Origin: an uncultured Bacteroidales bacterium
GTDB lineage: Bacteria; Bacteroidota; Bacteroidia; Bacteroidales; Bacteroidaceae
Assembly: GCA_902801325.1 (NCBI GenBank)
Contig: CADCHQ010000008.1
Location: 57,896-121,895, forward strand
Direction of reading: 5' to 3'
DNA: 64,000 nucleotides
The stretch's first letter is position 1, and each line of letters begins with the position of its first letter. This document shows, one piece after another, positions 1 through 7,732 of the stretch. The position numbers and the translations under genes are program-made. The notes under the pieces were generated by a model that saw nothing but the letters and a program-made list of their open reading frames with translations, was not told the DNA's origin and did no database searches.

Positions 1-1
1 C

Positions 2-292
2 CCTGCATTCCAGCCATCTCGCTCACTTATGGCCATAAGCAAGGGAGGGCGTAGATCGTGGAGTATGTCAAGCGGATACCAGACACGCGAGTGGGCGGAA
101 TGGTGGACGCTCGAATTTCTGATGGCGCGGCAATGGTGGATGCTATGCGAGTATAAGTCAAACGGGGAGACAATTAAAAAATACATACCAGTTGTCGTCA
201 CGCCAGCCAAAAAGCAAACCGACATCTACGACCAGACAAAACAGCAGATGCCGAGTGTGAGTTTCATCGTGACACAGGCATTGGAGGGATAG
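2..292 (+). CDS. Partial hypothetical protein (3' end, runs off the left edge)
   Basis: The frame has no stop between the window edge and the ATG at 29, so this is more likely the end of a longer gene than a complete 87-residue protein. The visible part has a Trp-rich stretch (EWWTLEFLMARQWW) and a polar C-terminus. I do not recognise the family. It is on the same strand as the virion-like genes at 1056-3497 and lies just before a late promoter, so a structural role is possible but only a guess. Confidence 0.5.
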   Translation, partial: PAFQPSRSLMAISKGGRRSWSMSSGYQTREWAEWWTLEFLMARQWWMLCEYKSNGETIKKYIPVVVTPAKKQTDIYDQTKQQMPSVSFIVTQALEG

Positions 293-322
293 CCGGCCTT
301 GCTTCACGCAGCAAGAGCGAAC

Positions 323-358
323 TGCCCTTGATTTCTCGGCCTTCCATGTCTATATTCA
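323..358 (+). promoter_or_regulatory. Phage late promoter, copy A
   Basis: TGCCCTTGA at 323-331, 19-bp spacer, TATATTCA at 351-358. This is one of eight sites with the same architecture. It faces the HTH gene at 663 and the virion-like genes from 1056. The -7 box is the weakest of the set. Confidence 0.6.
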
Positions 359-488
359 TCATGTTCATGAGATACAAGAAAATGTTCAATTCAACAAAAA
401 ACTTTTTACCTCTTTGCCGTAAGAGCAATGTACGGCACTGGCTTGCCAAAGGGGCAAAGCCTCCAAACGATTAGTTCATTATGGGGAT

Positions 489-626
489 AAAAAAAAGTCC
501 CCGACCCTGCACAACAAGACCTCTTACCCTCTTATCGAACACAAATCCACCATCGGCGGAAGGCCGGGGACTATAAATCCTCACTTTTCTCCGATGGTGG
601 ATTGTTTTGTGTATGAAGGTAAGAGT
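489..626 (-). ncRNA. Candidate small structured RNA with its own promoter and terminator
   Basis: On the minus strand a host-type -7 box TACCTTTG (638-631) predicts a start near 626. The transcript would begin with CTCTTACC (625-618), which pairs with 528-521. Inside this, 13 bases at 603-591 pair perfectly with 556-544. The 3' end is a terminator: 572-562 pairs with 506-496 (one mismatch) followed by eight T residues (496-489). The terminator stem crosses the 13-bp stem, so the folds are either alternatives or a pseudoknot. No credible protein is encoded. The target is unknown. Confidence 0.6.
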
Positions 627-630
627 ATTG

Positions 631-638
631 CAAAGGTA
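631..638 (-). promoter_or_regulatory. -7 box of the small RNA promoter
   Basis: TACCTTTG matches the Bacteroidetes TAnnTTTG -7 consensus. The -33 region is only TTTC-like (659-656) and closer than usual. Confidence 0.45.
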
Positions 639-662
639 GTAATAATAATTTAATTGAAAGCT

Positions 663-890
663 ATGATTCGTGCAGAATTGGTAGAATTTAACAAAGAATT
701 GTTTCAAAAGTTGAAACAGGCGGGTGTAAAACTGGACGATTACAAGTATTGTGACTTGTACCGTGACTATGTGGAGTTGTCACGCACAGAGCGCAATCGC
801 AAGGTTGTGTTCCTTACGCTTGCGCAGCGTTACAATATATCCGACAGACAGGTGTATAACATCGTCAACCATCTGAAAGCATCTGTATAG
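663..890 (+). CDS. Small helix-turn-helix protein
   Basis: A 75-residue protein starting at the ATG at 663; an in-frame TTG at 654 is less likely. The C-terminal half, LAQRYNISDRQVYNIVNHL, reads as a helix-turn-helix recognition unit; the N-terminal half is charged and helical. The size and the HTH at the C-terminus recall Mor-like activators and small sigma-like regulators, but I cannot assign a family. It lies downstream of late promoter A and upstream of the virion-like genes, which makes it a candidate late regulator by position only. Confidence 0.6.
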   Translation: MIRAELVEFNKELFQKLKQAGVKLDDYKYCDLYRDYVELSRTERNRKVVFLTLAQRYNISDRQVYNIVNHLKASV

Positions 891-987
891 CAATGACTTG
901 AAGGGCTTGTTTCACGGATGCAATGCCTCCTTCGGGTGATACACTCATGTTCTCTTTTAGGTGCCTGGCAGAAAGCGTAATTTTGCC

Positions 988-1012
988 CGTGGGTTCGGGT
1001 TCCCGACCCACG
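988..1012 (+). other. Strong hairpin before the Gly-rich virion gene
   Basis: CGTGGGT (988-994) pairs with ACCCACG (1006-1012), with an inner CGGG/CCCG stem. A T-run follows only about 20 bases later, so it is a poor Rho-independent terminator. It may be an mRNA 5' structure or a processing site. Confidence 0.45.
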
Positions 1013-1055
1013 AGACAATTAACCTTTTTATCCACAACACAAACAAATTACTAAA

Positions 1056-2144
1056 ATGAGTGACATGAAAGTTTTTTCCATTCCTGACGGTAATGGAGGC
1101 AATTCGCTCGGTAACGGCATCGTGCCCTTTATGCTTGGCGCTGGCATGAGCGGCGGCCTCGGCGGTTTCGGCGGCTGGGGCGGTGGCATGGGCGGTTGGA
1201 ACGCCATGAACATGAACAACATCACTGAGTTGTTCGCAATGGGCATCCTCGCCAGAATGTTCGGCTGGTACGGCAACGGCGGTCTGGGCGGCGACGGAGC
1301 AGGCGGAGCAGCCTTCCTCTCAAGCCAGATCAACGGAAACAACGGGCGCGACCTGATCATGCAGGCTGTAACGTCGCAGGGCGAACAAAGCCGTGCTGCG
1401 ACGCAGACGCTTAGCACGATGCTCGGTCAGGACTTCAACCTCGTGAACAGCGGAATCCAGCTCATCCAGAGCTCGCTGTCTCAGATTGCCGCGCAGCAGG
1501 GCATGACTCCGTTGCAAATCATCAACAGTATTCAGGCTGGGAATGCCGACCTTCGCTTGCAGCTCTGCCAATGCTGCAGCGACAACAAGTATGCCATCGC
1601 AGAGCAGACCAACGCCATCCAGCAGGGCATGAACGCTGGCTTTACTGGTACACAGATGTCCCTTGCCCAGGGCTTCAACGGTGTGCAGCAAGGCATTAAC
1701 GGGGTTCAGACCCAGATGGCTATCAACCAGGGACGCGACGACCTGAACATTTGCCAGCAGACCAACACTCTTGTAAACGGCGCAAACGCCAACACACAAG
1801 CCATTCTCAATAAGTTGGCTGAGATGCAAACGCAAGGTCTGCAGGACAAACTCGACGCTGCCCGCGAAAAGAACACGCAGCTGGCCGGCGAGATATCACA
1901 GCTCAACCAGAACCAGTACATTGCTGGTGTGGTAGGTCAGAGCATGGCACCCCTCAACGCCCAGATGGCCGCTTTGAACAAGGAGGTCGACGACATCAAG
2001 TGCAAGCTGCCAAACACGGTTAGCGTACAGTATCCGAACCTCGTGGCCGTCAACGCCACTCCATACGTCAGCGGAGGCATCTATCCCAACGGAGTTTTCG
2101 GTGGCAACTACGGTTACGGTGCATACGGCAACTTTGGCTTCTAA
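1056..2144 (+). CDS. Gly-rich, Gln/Asn-rich coiled-coil virion-like protein
   Basis: 362 residues. The N-terminus (about residues 25-50) is a Gly/Trp/Met-rich run. The centre (about 95-300) is helical with repeated Gln/Asn-rich segments of the form QQG-N-G, followed by a coiled coil (about 255-325) and a Gly/Tyr-rich C-terminus ending GNYGYGAYGNFGF. Low-complexity ends around a helical core are common in phage head decoration or tail-associated proteins, but no specific family is evident. It heads a four-gene plus-strand cluster probably served by late promoter A. The leader AACACAAACAAATTACTAAA is the A-rich type used elsewhere in the window. Confidence 0.65.
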   Translation: MSDMKVFSIPDGNGGNSLGNGIVPFMLGAGMSGGLGGFGGWGGGMGGWNAMNMNNITELFAMGILARMFGWYGNGGLGGDGAGGAAFLSSQINGNNGRDLIMQAVTSQGEQSRAATQTLSTMLGQDFNLVNSGIQLIQSSLSQIAAQQGMTPLQIINSIQAGNADLRLQLCQCCSDNKYAIAEQTNAIQQGMNAGFTGTQMSLAQGFNGVQQGINGVQTQMAINQGRDDLNICQQTNTLVNGANANTQAILNKLAEMQTQGLQDKLDAAREKNTQLAGEISQLNQNQYIAGVVGQSMAPLNAQMAALNKEVDDIKCKLPNTVSVQYPNLVAVNATPYVSGGIYPNGVFGGNYGYGAYGNFGF

Positions 2145-2160
2145 CGAAAGGAGGTGAGCT

Positions 2161-2505
2161 ATGGGATGCTATGCAAATCTACCAACCAACATCAACGGGA
2201 TCCCGTATCTGCGAACGACAAACACGACCGTAGGCACAGCGACTGTCGACCTTGCCCTCGGTTCCTACCGCCGTCCGCTGCCTCCCGTCGGCTATTTCAC
2301 GGTGCGTATCGCTGATGCCATCCCGACGGGCACGACCACCACGCTGCCTGTCACGCTGACGCGAAACGGTACGACCCGTGCCCTCACCCTCTTCGATGGA
2401 ACACAAGTCACGGTTGCAGACCTCATTGGCGGTACAGGTGTGTTCCTCGTCTTCAACGATGCAGAGAACGGTATCCTTCAGCTGATATCGCGTACTATCG
2501 TTTAG
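2161..2505 (+). CDS. Small beta-rich virion-like protein
   Basis: 114 residues, rich in Thr, Gly and Val with almost no Lys, typical of a beta-sandwich virion protein. The start is fixed by an unusually strong Shine-Dalgarno, AAAGGAGGTGA, ending a few bases before ATG 2161; most genes here have none. It follows the 1056 gene after 16 bases and is probably co-transcribed with it. Function not recognised. Confidence 0.6.
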   Translation: MGCYANLPTNINGIPYLRTTNTTVGTATVDLALGSYRRPLPPVGYFTVRIADAIPTGTTTTLPVTLTRNGTTRALTLFDGTQVTVADLIGGTGVFLVFNDAENGILQLISRTIV

Positions 2506-2564
2506 TATGTTTCGATGTCATCGCATCAGACGCAAATCATTAACAACCAAAAAAAGTAACAACA

Positions 2565-3119
2565 ATGGATTTTCAAAGTCTAAAACAGGGCTCGCCAATC
2601 TATATCCTTCAGGAAGGAGGCTCCGAACCCCAGCTCACCATCGCAACGGTGGTGAACAAGCCTGAACCAAAACCTCGATACATGACGCAAACACCTGGCG
2701 CCACTCCAGGCATCTACGCCGGAACTAACATGATGCAGCCAGTAGTGGAGATAGTAGCTCGCATAGGCAACGAGGACGTTCCGTTCTCAAACTTGACGCC
2801 GAGCGCTTCATCAGCCACCTACAATAACGGCCAGACTACCATCAGTTGTACCACCGAGGGTATGCTGCCTGCCGTCGATGCCATGATGCAGAAGAGTCGT
2901 AAGCACATCGAGGAAAACCCCTACCACGAGGCGGCGCTGGTGAAGGGCAAGGAGTTTCTGATGTCGCTAAACCCCCGCTACAAAGAGGAGGAAGAGCAGA
3001 AACAGGACATCGCCAACCTGAAGGGGCAGATGGGCGACGTGGTGAACACCATGAACACCATGATGAACATGATGCAGGAACTGAACAAGAAAATTTCTGG
3101 CACTGCAAAAGGCAAATAG
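2565..3119 (+). CDS. Virion-like protein with C-terminal coiled coil
   Basis: 184 residues. The first about 115 residues look beta-rich, with a Pro-rich segment around residue 35. The C-terminal about 55 residues (KEEEEQKQDIANLKGQ, then a Met/Asn-rich repeat) form a charged coiled coil. The leader AAAAAAAGTAACAACA before ATG 2565 is of the A-rich Bacteroidetes type. It belongs to the 1056-3497 cluster. No family recognised. Confidence 0.6.
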   Translation: MDFQSLKQGSPIYILQEGGSEPQLTIATVVNKPEPKPRYMTQTPGATPGIYAGTNMMQPVVEIVARIGNEDVPFSNLTPSASSATYNNGQTTISCTTEGMLPAVDAMMQKSRKHIEENPYHEAALVKGKEFLMSLNPRYKEEEEQKQDIANLKGQMGDVVNTMNTMMNMMQELNKKISGTAKGK

Positions 3120-3143
3120 AAATCCACAAAAACAATTACGACT

Positions 3144-3497
3144 ATGTTATTTGGAATAGAGTTTCGTGACGAGCACGACAAGCAGGAACTCGTCGAGAAG
3201 GCACAGGCCGCCAAGGAAGCTGTCTGTGATCTCTGGGAAAAGATGGCCGAGCACATGCCCGAACTCCAGCAAATCCAGGAACGCGGCGGTCGCTATCGCG
3301 GCAGCTACGGGATGAATGGATGGAACGGGAACGTAGGCTACCGCAACTACGGTGGCGGCACCAACTACCGCGAAGGCGGCTACGGTGGCAACTATCGTGG
3401 GGGTTACGACATGTATGTAGGTCCGCAAATGGGCGGCTACGGACAGTACCGCGAGAACCCCAGCTACACCGGCGGAAACGACCGCAGGGGCTACTAA
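3144..3497 (+). CDS. Small protein with Gly/Tyr/Arg-rich tail
   Basis: 117 residues. The N-terminal 48 residues are a charged helix (HDKQELVEKAQAAKEAV). The rest is a low-complexity run of GGY, RGG and NYG units to the stop, like RNA-binding or phase-separating tails and like the C-terminus of the 1056 product. Probably part of the same structural cluster. Function unknown. Confidence 0.6.
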   Translation: MLFGIEFRDEHDKQELVEKAQAAKEAVCDLWEKMAEHMPELQQIQERGGRYRGSYGMNGWNGNVGYRNYGGGTNYREGGYGGNYRGGYDMYVGPQMGGYGQYRENPSYTGGNDRRGY

Positions 3498-3570
3498 TCC
3501 CAGTTTCAGAGTGGGCGGCGGTTTTGTCGCTGTCCACTCTCCTTTTTATTTTCAATTTACAATTATTGAA

Positions 3571-3981
3571 ATGAACCAGTACGACATTATACCGGAGGAT
3601 TTAAGGAAATACTTGGCGAATTTCGGTCCTCACTTTAACAAAAAACTCTGCGAATACGCCGTTTCACTCATGAAGAAGGCTGGTCCCGACGGCAAACCGC
3701 AACGCATAACGCCAATGACCCGTGAAGAGGTGGAAGCCCTTCTCAAAACTCACGGCGTAGAAATGAAGAACAATGTGCTCTATGACCATGTGTTTGTAGC
3801 AAACATGGTGAAGTCCGACCAACTCGGTTCTTCCGTTCCGGACGCCAAGCACCATGCCCTCGCCGTCAAGGACTACATAGACGACGTGGATAAGGCCGAA
3901 GGCTACCTTTTCAACCGCTGGATGGCCGACCTCTGCGGACTCGGCCCCAAATATCTCCCATACTGGGAGGACATGATTTAA
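3571..3981 (+). CDS. Hypothetical phage protein
   Basis: 136 residues from ATG 3571. An upstream in-frame ATG at 3511 would add 20 residues unlike coding sequence, so I use the later start. Mostly helical and charged, with a conserved-looking core DAKHHALAVKDYIDDVDKAEGYLFNRWMADL. It precedes the metallopeptidase-like gene by 34 bases. Family not recognised. Confidence 0.6.
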   Translation: MNQYDIIPEDLRKYLANFGPHFNKKLCEYAVSLMKKAGPDGKPQRITPMTREEVEALLKTHGVEMKNNVLYDHVFVANMVKSDQLGSSVPDAKHHALAVKDYIDDVDKAEGYLFNRWMADLCGLGPKYLPYWEDMI

Positions 3982-4015
3982 CCGTTCAACATGCTGCGCT
4001 TCCATCGCAGCCCTT

Positions 4016-4417
4016 ATGACCATGATTCGTGATTACCTCGACATCGACAAGCATTGGGGCATCCTTTCCTACTATGATGCAACCCCCGATGATTTCTCGC
4101 AGCTCGGCCCGATACTACGCGAGTTCGGATGCCCGGAGTGGGAAATAGAACGCGCCTATGATACTATTCACAAGGCTAACAAAGCCTTCGTGTTCAACGC
4201 GCCGTGGGCACGTATGTCCGTCATGGTAGTGGGGCGTGTCACACAACCCTCGCAGTTCCTCAATTCCCTCCTCCATGAGTTTGACCACCTGCAGGACACC
4301 ATCCTCGGGTACTACCATGTTGGGCACGGAACGGAAGATGCTGCATACCTGCAAGGCTACCTCGGGCAGGTAGCCTACAATGGCATAATGCCACTTCTCT
4401 GTCCTGCCTGCCCTTGA
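4016..4417 (+). CDS. HEFDH zinc metallopeptidase-like protein
   Basis: 133 residues (ATG 4016, with an alternative ATG at 4022). Residues 87-91 read HEFDH, an HEXXH zinc-binding motif in a hydrophobic helix (FLNSLLHEFDHLQDTIL). A Glu in GTEDAAYLQGYL about 17 residues later could be the third ligand, as in gluzincin-type enzymes. No signal peptide or membrane segment is seen, so any target would be cytoplasmic or virion-associated. Late promoter B begins inside its last codons. The substrate is unknown; small phage zincins may process virion proteins or host factors. Confidence 0.55.
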   Translation: MTMIRDYLDIDKHWGILSYYDATPDDFSQLGPILREFGCPEWEIERAYDTIHKANKAFVFNAPWARMSVMVVGRVTQPSQFLNSLLHEFDHLQDTILGYYHVGHGTEDAAYLQGYLGQVAYNGIMPLLCPACP

Positions 4418-4444
4418 TTATAGCCTCGTTATATCTTAATTTCG
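4409..4444 (+). promoter_or_regulatory. Phage late promoter, copy B
   Basis: TGCCCTTGA at 4409-4417, 19-bp spacer, TAATTTCG at 4437-4444. It directs transcription into the gene at 4470. The -7 box is identical to that of copy C before the major capsid gene. Confidence 0.75.
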
Positions 4445-4469
4445 CAATAATGATATAACGAATAACGAC

Positions 4470-4952
4470 ATGACCTCTTGCTCTGAATACGTCCTCGACG
4501 ACATAATGGCCATCATTGCCGTCCCGCTCGAGGACTTTGCTATCGGAACATCAGCGTGGCAGCTCACGCCGACAATTCCGCACGACATGTTTAGTCCCAA
4601 CATTTACAATGCCGTCACCATTGGCGTTCAACCAGCTACCGTTGGAGGCACGCTCATTCCCATACGTTTCAGGACGGGCAAGGCCAAGGACGAAGAATCA
4701 TATAATGTAGCCGGACGCCTGCACACCGTCAATGTGTCATGCGAAGTGGATGACAGGGATGGCGACGTGTGGGACAATCTCATTATCCTGGAGAGAACAC
4801 CATCCCACCTTCTCCTTACATTCCGTAACGGACAGCGCGCCTTTGTATCAGCTACGAAGGACACTTACCTCTGTAGCGTGGAACGCGACGGAGGCAAGAC
4901 CTCGGTCGCGTTCAGACTCTATAATCTAATGGGCATACAGCTTCTGGTGTAG
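4470..4952 (+). CDS. Hypothetical late protein
   Basis: 160 residues, beta-rich, no membrane segment, with a charged middle (EVDDRDGDVWDNLI). It is the only gene behind late promoter B and ends about 30 bases before the convergent gene at 4983, so it forms its own late transcription unit. Expression context argues for a virion or lysis-stage role. Family not recognised. Confidence 0.6.
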   Translation: MTSCSEYVLDDIMAIIAVPLEDFAIGTSAWQLTPTIPHDMFSPNIYNAVTIGVQPATVGGTLIPIRFRTGKAKDEESYNVAGRLHTVNVSCEVDDRDGDVWDNLIILERTPSHLLLTFRNGQRAFVSATKDTYLCSVERDGGKTSVAFRLYNLMGIQLLV

Positions 4953-4982
4953 CCATTGCCACTCTCCGGGCATATATATATA

Positions 4983-5492
4983 TTAAAGCCTCTCAAAGTT
5001 TTTCCTCATCTCTGCCATAAGTCCTGCGTTTTTCGTAGCCACGGCCGTGAAATGTCCGCCATAAGTCAAGTTGATATTCCCAAAAAAAACAATATCAGGC
5101 AGCAGTATTGCCGTGTCGCCCTGCTGGACATTTTTAAGTGACAGCCGTTCGCCGAAAGGATTTTCCTTCAACCATCCTGATGCCACGGGTGACTTCCTTT
5201 TGTGCATGTCGGCAATAATTGTAAGATGTCTGATGTTGTTTATCTTCTCCCTTCCGGTTGCGGACATCCACTGCCTCTCCATCATTTTACGGATGACTTC
5301 GGCCGCAGCGTCGGGCAATGCCGGAGCCACGATAATCATTTCCACTTCGCTATAGCGTGTCAGCATTGGTGGCAGCAGTTCCGACAGTGAAAGGTCGCCA
5401 TAGCCGTGCCAGAACGCTGTGCCGTTCTCTCCGAGCTTGCTCCGTAGTGCCAGCAAATGTCTTGGGGCACAACAAGGTTCTATCAAGTGCAT
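4983..5492 (-). CDS. Hypothetical protein after the tail gene
   Basis: 169 residues from the ATG at 5492 (MHLIEPCC). The longer frame to 5591 would run through the terminator hairpin at 5543-5571, so I reject it. Alternating helix and strand segments (EVEMIIVAPALPDAAAEVI; TAILLPDIVFFGNINLTYGG) suggest an alpha/beta fold. The NLTYGGHF segment faintly recalls phospholipase-D-like proteins, but no HxK pair is seen. It is last in the minus-strand capsid/tail operon. Confidence 0.55.
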   Translation of the reverse strand: MHLIEPCCAPRHLLALRSKLGENGTAFWHGYGDLSLSELLPPMLTRYSEVEMIIVAPALPDAAAEVIRKMMERQWMSATGREKINNIRHLTIIADMHKRKSPVASGWLKENPFGERLSLKNVQQGDTAILLPDIVFFGNINLTYGGHFTAVATKNAGLMAEMRKNFERL

Positions 5493-5542
5493 AATCTTGG
5501 GTATTTTATTTGCTGTGGTGTTTCGCTTGTAATTATTATGAT

Positions 5543-5571
5543 AAAGCCCAGACTTTTGTAGCCTGGGCTTT
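5543..5571 (-). terminator. Terminator after the tail gene
   Basis: AAAGCCCAG (5543-5551) pairs with CTGGGCTTT (5563-5571), 9 bp with an 11-base loop, just past the stop of the 5595-6200 gene. The T-run is short on either strand, so termination may be partial. Confidence 0.6.
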
Positions 5572-5594
5572 GCTGCATTGCTGATGTGCAATGC

Positions 5595-6200
5595 TTAGTC
5601 GGTGATGGTCACGTTGTCGTTTGTCTCGTCGGTAAATGTACCGTCAGTCTCCTGTTCGATGGTACCGAACCACTTCATTACAGGATATACCTGATATGCG
5701 CAGGTTACGGTAAAGGTCTGACCGTGATCGTCGCCACGAGCTGCACCGGTGTCGCCGGTCACTGTCCATTCAGCTTCGCCGAACTGGTTTCCGATGACCT
5801 TGTACTCAACACCCTCTTCCGTTACATTCCCCGTCGGGAAGAAGAAGAGGTTCTTGTCAGTGTTGTGCAGGGTTCGGCTAACGAGTGCCATATCGTCCTC
5901 GTTCAGCTCCACGCGGCCAGTGCCAGTGTGAGTCCATCCCTTGCCCTGTCCGTTGTCTTCAGAAGTCACCTGGCCCGTCTGGCTCTTGAAGTCAATACGG
6001 AAACCTTTCAGGGCCGTCGCCGGAGTCTGAGCAGACCCGCCGGCGGGAGTTATGACATACTGGTTCTTCGCGTCGTTCACGCCAATAGTAGTGATGTGGT
6101 CTGCGTCAAGTGGCACCACAAATATGTGGCTGCTCAGACCAGCGGGGTTCTCCTTGCAGTTGTTGCCGCTGGAGAGTACGTTTTTCAAAATGCAAGCCAT
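5595..6200 (-). CDS. Probable major tail (tube) protein
   Basis: 201 residues, Thr/Gly/Asp-rich and beta-rich, with no membrane segment. It starts MACILKNVLSSG and contains PAGLSSHIFVVPLDADHI, a pattern I associate with tail tube-like proteins of Bacteroidetes siphophages. It lies directly downstream of the major capsid gene on the same strand. The gap of about 100 bases holds no late promoter, so it probably reads from copy C with the capsid gene. The tail assignment is inference from position, composition and the presence of a tape measure gene. Confidence 0.5.
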   Translation of the reverse strand: MACILKNVLSSGNNCKENPAGLSSHIFVVPLDADHITTIGVNDAKNQYVITPAGGSAQTPATALKGFRIDFKSQTGQVTSEDNGQGKGWTHTGTGRVELNEDDMALVSRTLHNTDKNLFFFPTGNVTEEGVEYKVIGNQFGEAEWTVTGDTGAARGDDHGQTFTVTCAYQVYPVMKWFGTIEQETDGTFTDETNDNVTITD

Positions 6201-6299
6201 AATCTTATTCTGTTTTTTGTTGGGTTGTTTTTTTCATGAGAATCAGAGGGCGACGGCAAGGCAGCGCCACCATGCCGCCGCACACCTCCGACACTTTGC

Positions 6300-7553
6300 T
6301 TACTCATCCTCCTCGAACTGTGCGACAAGGCTTACAACGCCACCGCCAAACTTGTAGGCGTAGGGGTTAGCTGTCTCACCGTCGCTCCAGCCCACGAACT
6401 TGTATCCATTAGCGGGTGTAGCAGTAACGGTAATCACGTCGCCGTCGGCATAGAGGTCCTTCTGGCCGTTAGTGATGGCCACGGTACCCTCGCTGGTGTC
6501 GCTCGAAGTAGCAGTGAAGATGTCAGCGATATAGTCGCCGGCGGGAAGCTCACCAGGTACGTTCACGGCATCGTTCACAGCGAACTTCTCGGGAGAGTAT
6601 TCGCGGATGCGGACGGTAGCACGACCGTTGGCCTGGTAGTCGAAGACACGGAGGTCTTTGCTCACCTGGGCAATCGAAATGATGGCATCCTGCTCACGGT
6701 CGGAGCAGACGTACTCCAGCGTTTCCTTCACGGCGGCAATCAACTGACCGCCCTTACCCATGGCAGGAGAGGTGGCGAGCTTGATGTTGGGCATCTCGGC
6801 AAACTTCCATCCGGCCTGCAGCACGGTTGGAGCAATCTGCGGAAATGTCTCCATGTAGCCCTTCACGGCCTTGCGGCAGAACTCGTCGCTGGCATAGATG
6901 TAAATCTCAGGAGCCTGCTTCATAGCAGCGGAGAGGCCGCCATAGAACTCGACCAGGATGTCGTACACCTGCTTGGCAGTCTTACCGGTGATGTCGCCGG
7001 TGGGAATCAGGTTGCCGTTGGCTTCGCTGATAGTTCCGTCGGTGCGACGCTTTGCAATCAGCGTGTAGAAGCCGTCGAACAGCGAAAGGCCGAGCTTCTG
7101 CTGGTTGGCAGCAGTGTCTTCCAGCGTGCGGTTGGCCATGTTACCGAAGAATACATTGTAACGAGCAGACTCGGCGACGTTGCCGCTGAGCTCGTTCAGA
7201 AGGAAGGAGACGTGGGGCGCACTCTCCACGACATTGGTGTCCTGGAAGGGACCCTTCTCGGTGTAGCGCTCGATGGAGTCCTCCGTGTGGAGGTAATACT
7301 TCTCCAACTTTGCGGGGTTGTCGACGAACTTGCCGAGCTGAGAGCTCTTTACGTTGCCGACTACATAGGGACGTGCCTGAAGGCCCTTGCGGTTGAAGAT
7401 GTAGCAAACGTCGATATTCTCAACGTCTGTAGTCACCTTGATTCCCAGGTCCTCAAACATCGAATCGGTGAGCAAGCTGGCCTTGGCCACAAGCTCAGGA
7501 TGGATCAACTGCTTAACAGTCTTGATCTCCTCAATAGAAAAAGCGTAAGCCAT
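6300..7553 (-). CDS. Major capsid protein with C-terminal repeat domain
   Basis: 417 residues. The body (about 1-335) reads as a phage major capsid protein: PELVAKASLLTDSMFEDLGIKV near the start, then ARYNVFFGNMANRTLED and a long central domain. The C-terminal 80 residues form a separate domain ending in a bacterial surface repeat of the InlB B-repeat type (DVITVTATPANGYKFVGWSDGE, split here by position at about residues 375-395), likely displayed on the capsid exterior. It follows the protease-scaffold gene in the usual order and has its own late promoter (copy C) 100 bases upstream. The leader ACACAAACACAAACAGT is A-rich with no Shine-Dalgarno. Confidence 0.8.
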   Translation of the reverse strand: MAYAFSIEEIKTVKQLIHPELVAKASLLTDSMFEDLGIKVTTDVENIDVCYIFNRKGLQARPYVVGNVKSSQLGKFVDNPAKLEKYYLHTEDSIERYTEKGPFQDTNVVESAPHVSFLLNELSGNVAESARYNVFFGNMANRTLEDTAANQQKLGLSLFDGFYTLIAKRRTDGTISEANGNLIPTGDITGKTAKQVYDILVEFYGGLSAAMKQAPEIYIYASDEFCRKAVKGYMETFPQIAPTVLQAGWKFAEMPNIKLATSPAMGKGGQLIAAVKETLEYVCSDREQDAIISIAQVSKDLRVFDYQANGRATVRIREYSPEKFAVNDAVNVPGELPAGDYIADIFTATSSDTSEGTVAITNGQKDLYADGDVITVTATPANGYKFVGWSDGETANPYAYKFGGGVVSLVAQFEEDE

Positions 7554-7654
7554 ACTGTTTGTGTTTGTGTTGGGTGAATAAATTATTTTGTGTTTGTGTT
7601 GGTGTTTCTCTGAGTTCTCCGAATACTCTAAATACTCCGATAACTCTGTTACAG

Positions 7655-7690
7655 CGAAATTACGTCATAACTGGACGTTGGTCAAGGGCA
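7655..7690 (-). promoter_or_regulatory. Phage late promoter, copy C
   Basis: On the minus strand TGCCCTTGA (7690-7682), 19-bp spacer, TAATTTCG (7662-7655). It drives the major capsid gene. The -7 box overlaps nothing coding. Confidence 0.8.
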
Positions 7691-7732
7691 GCCATAACCG
7701 AGCGCGGAACCGTTCGGCAAAGCCAGTCGAAG

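Noticed and set aside
1028..1921. Minus-strand open frames opposite the Gly-rich gene
   Set aside because: They are mirror frames of a low-complexity coding region; the plus-strand protein has credible structure and a leader.
5493..5591. N-terminal extension of the 4983 gene
   Set aside because: It would run through the terminator hairpin at 5543-5571, and its translation is unlike the body of the protein.
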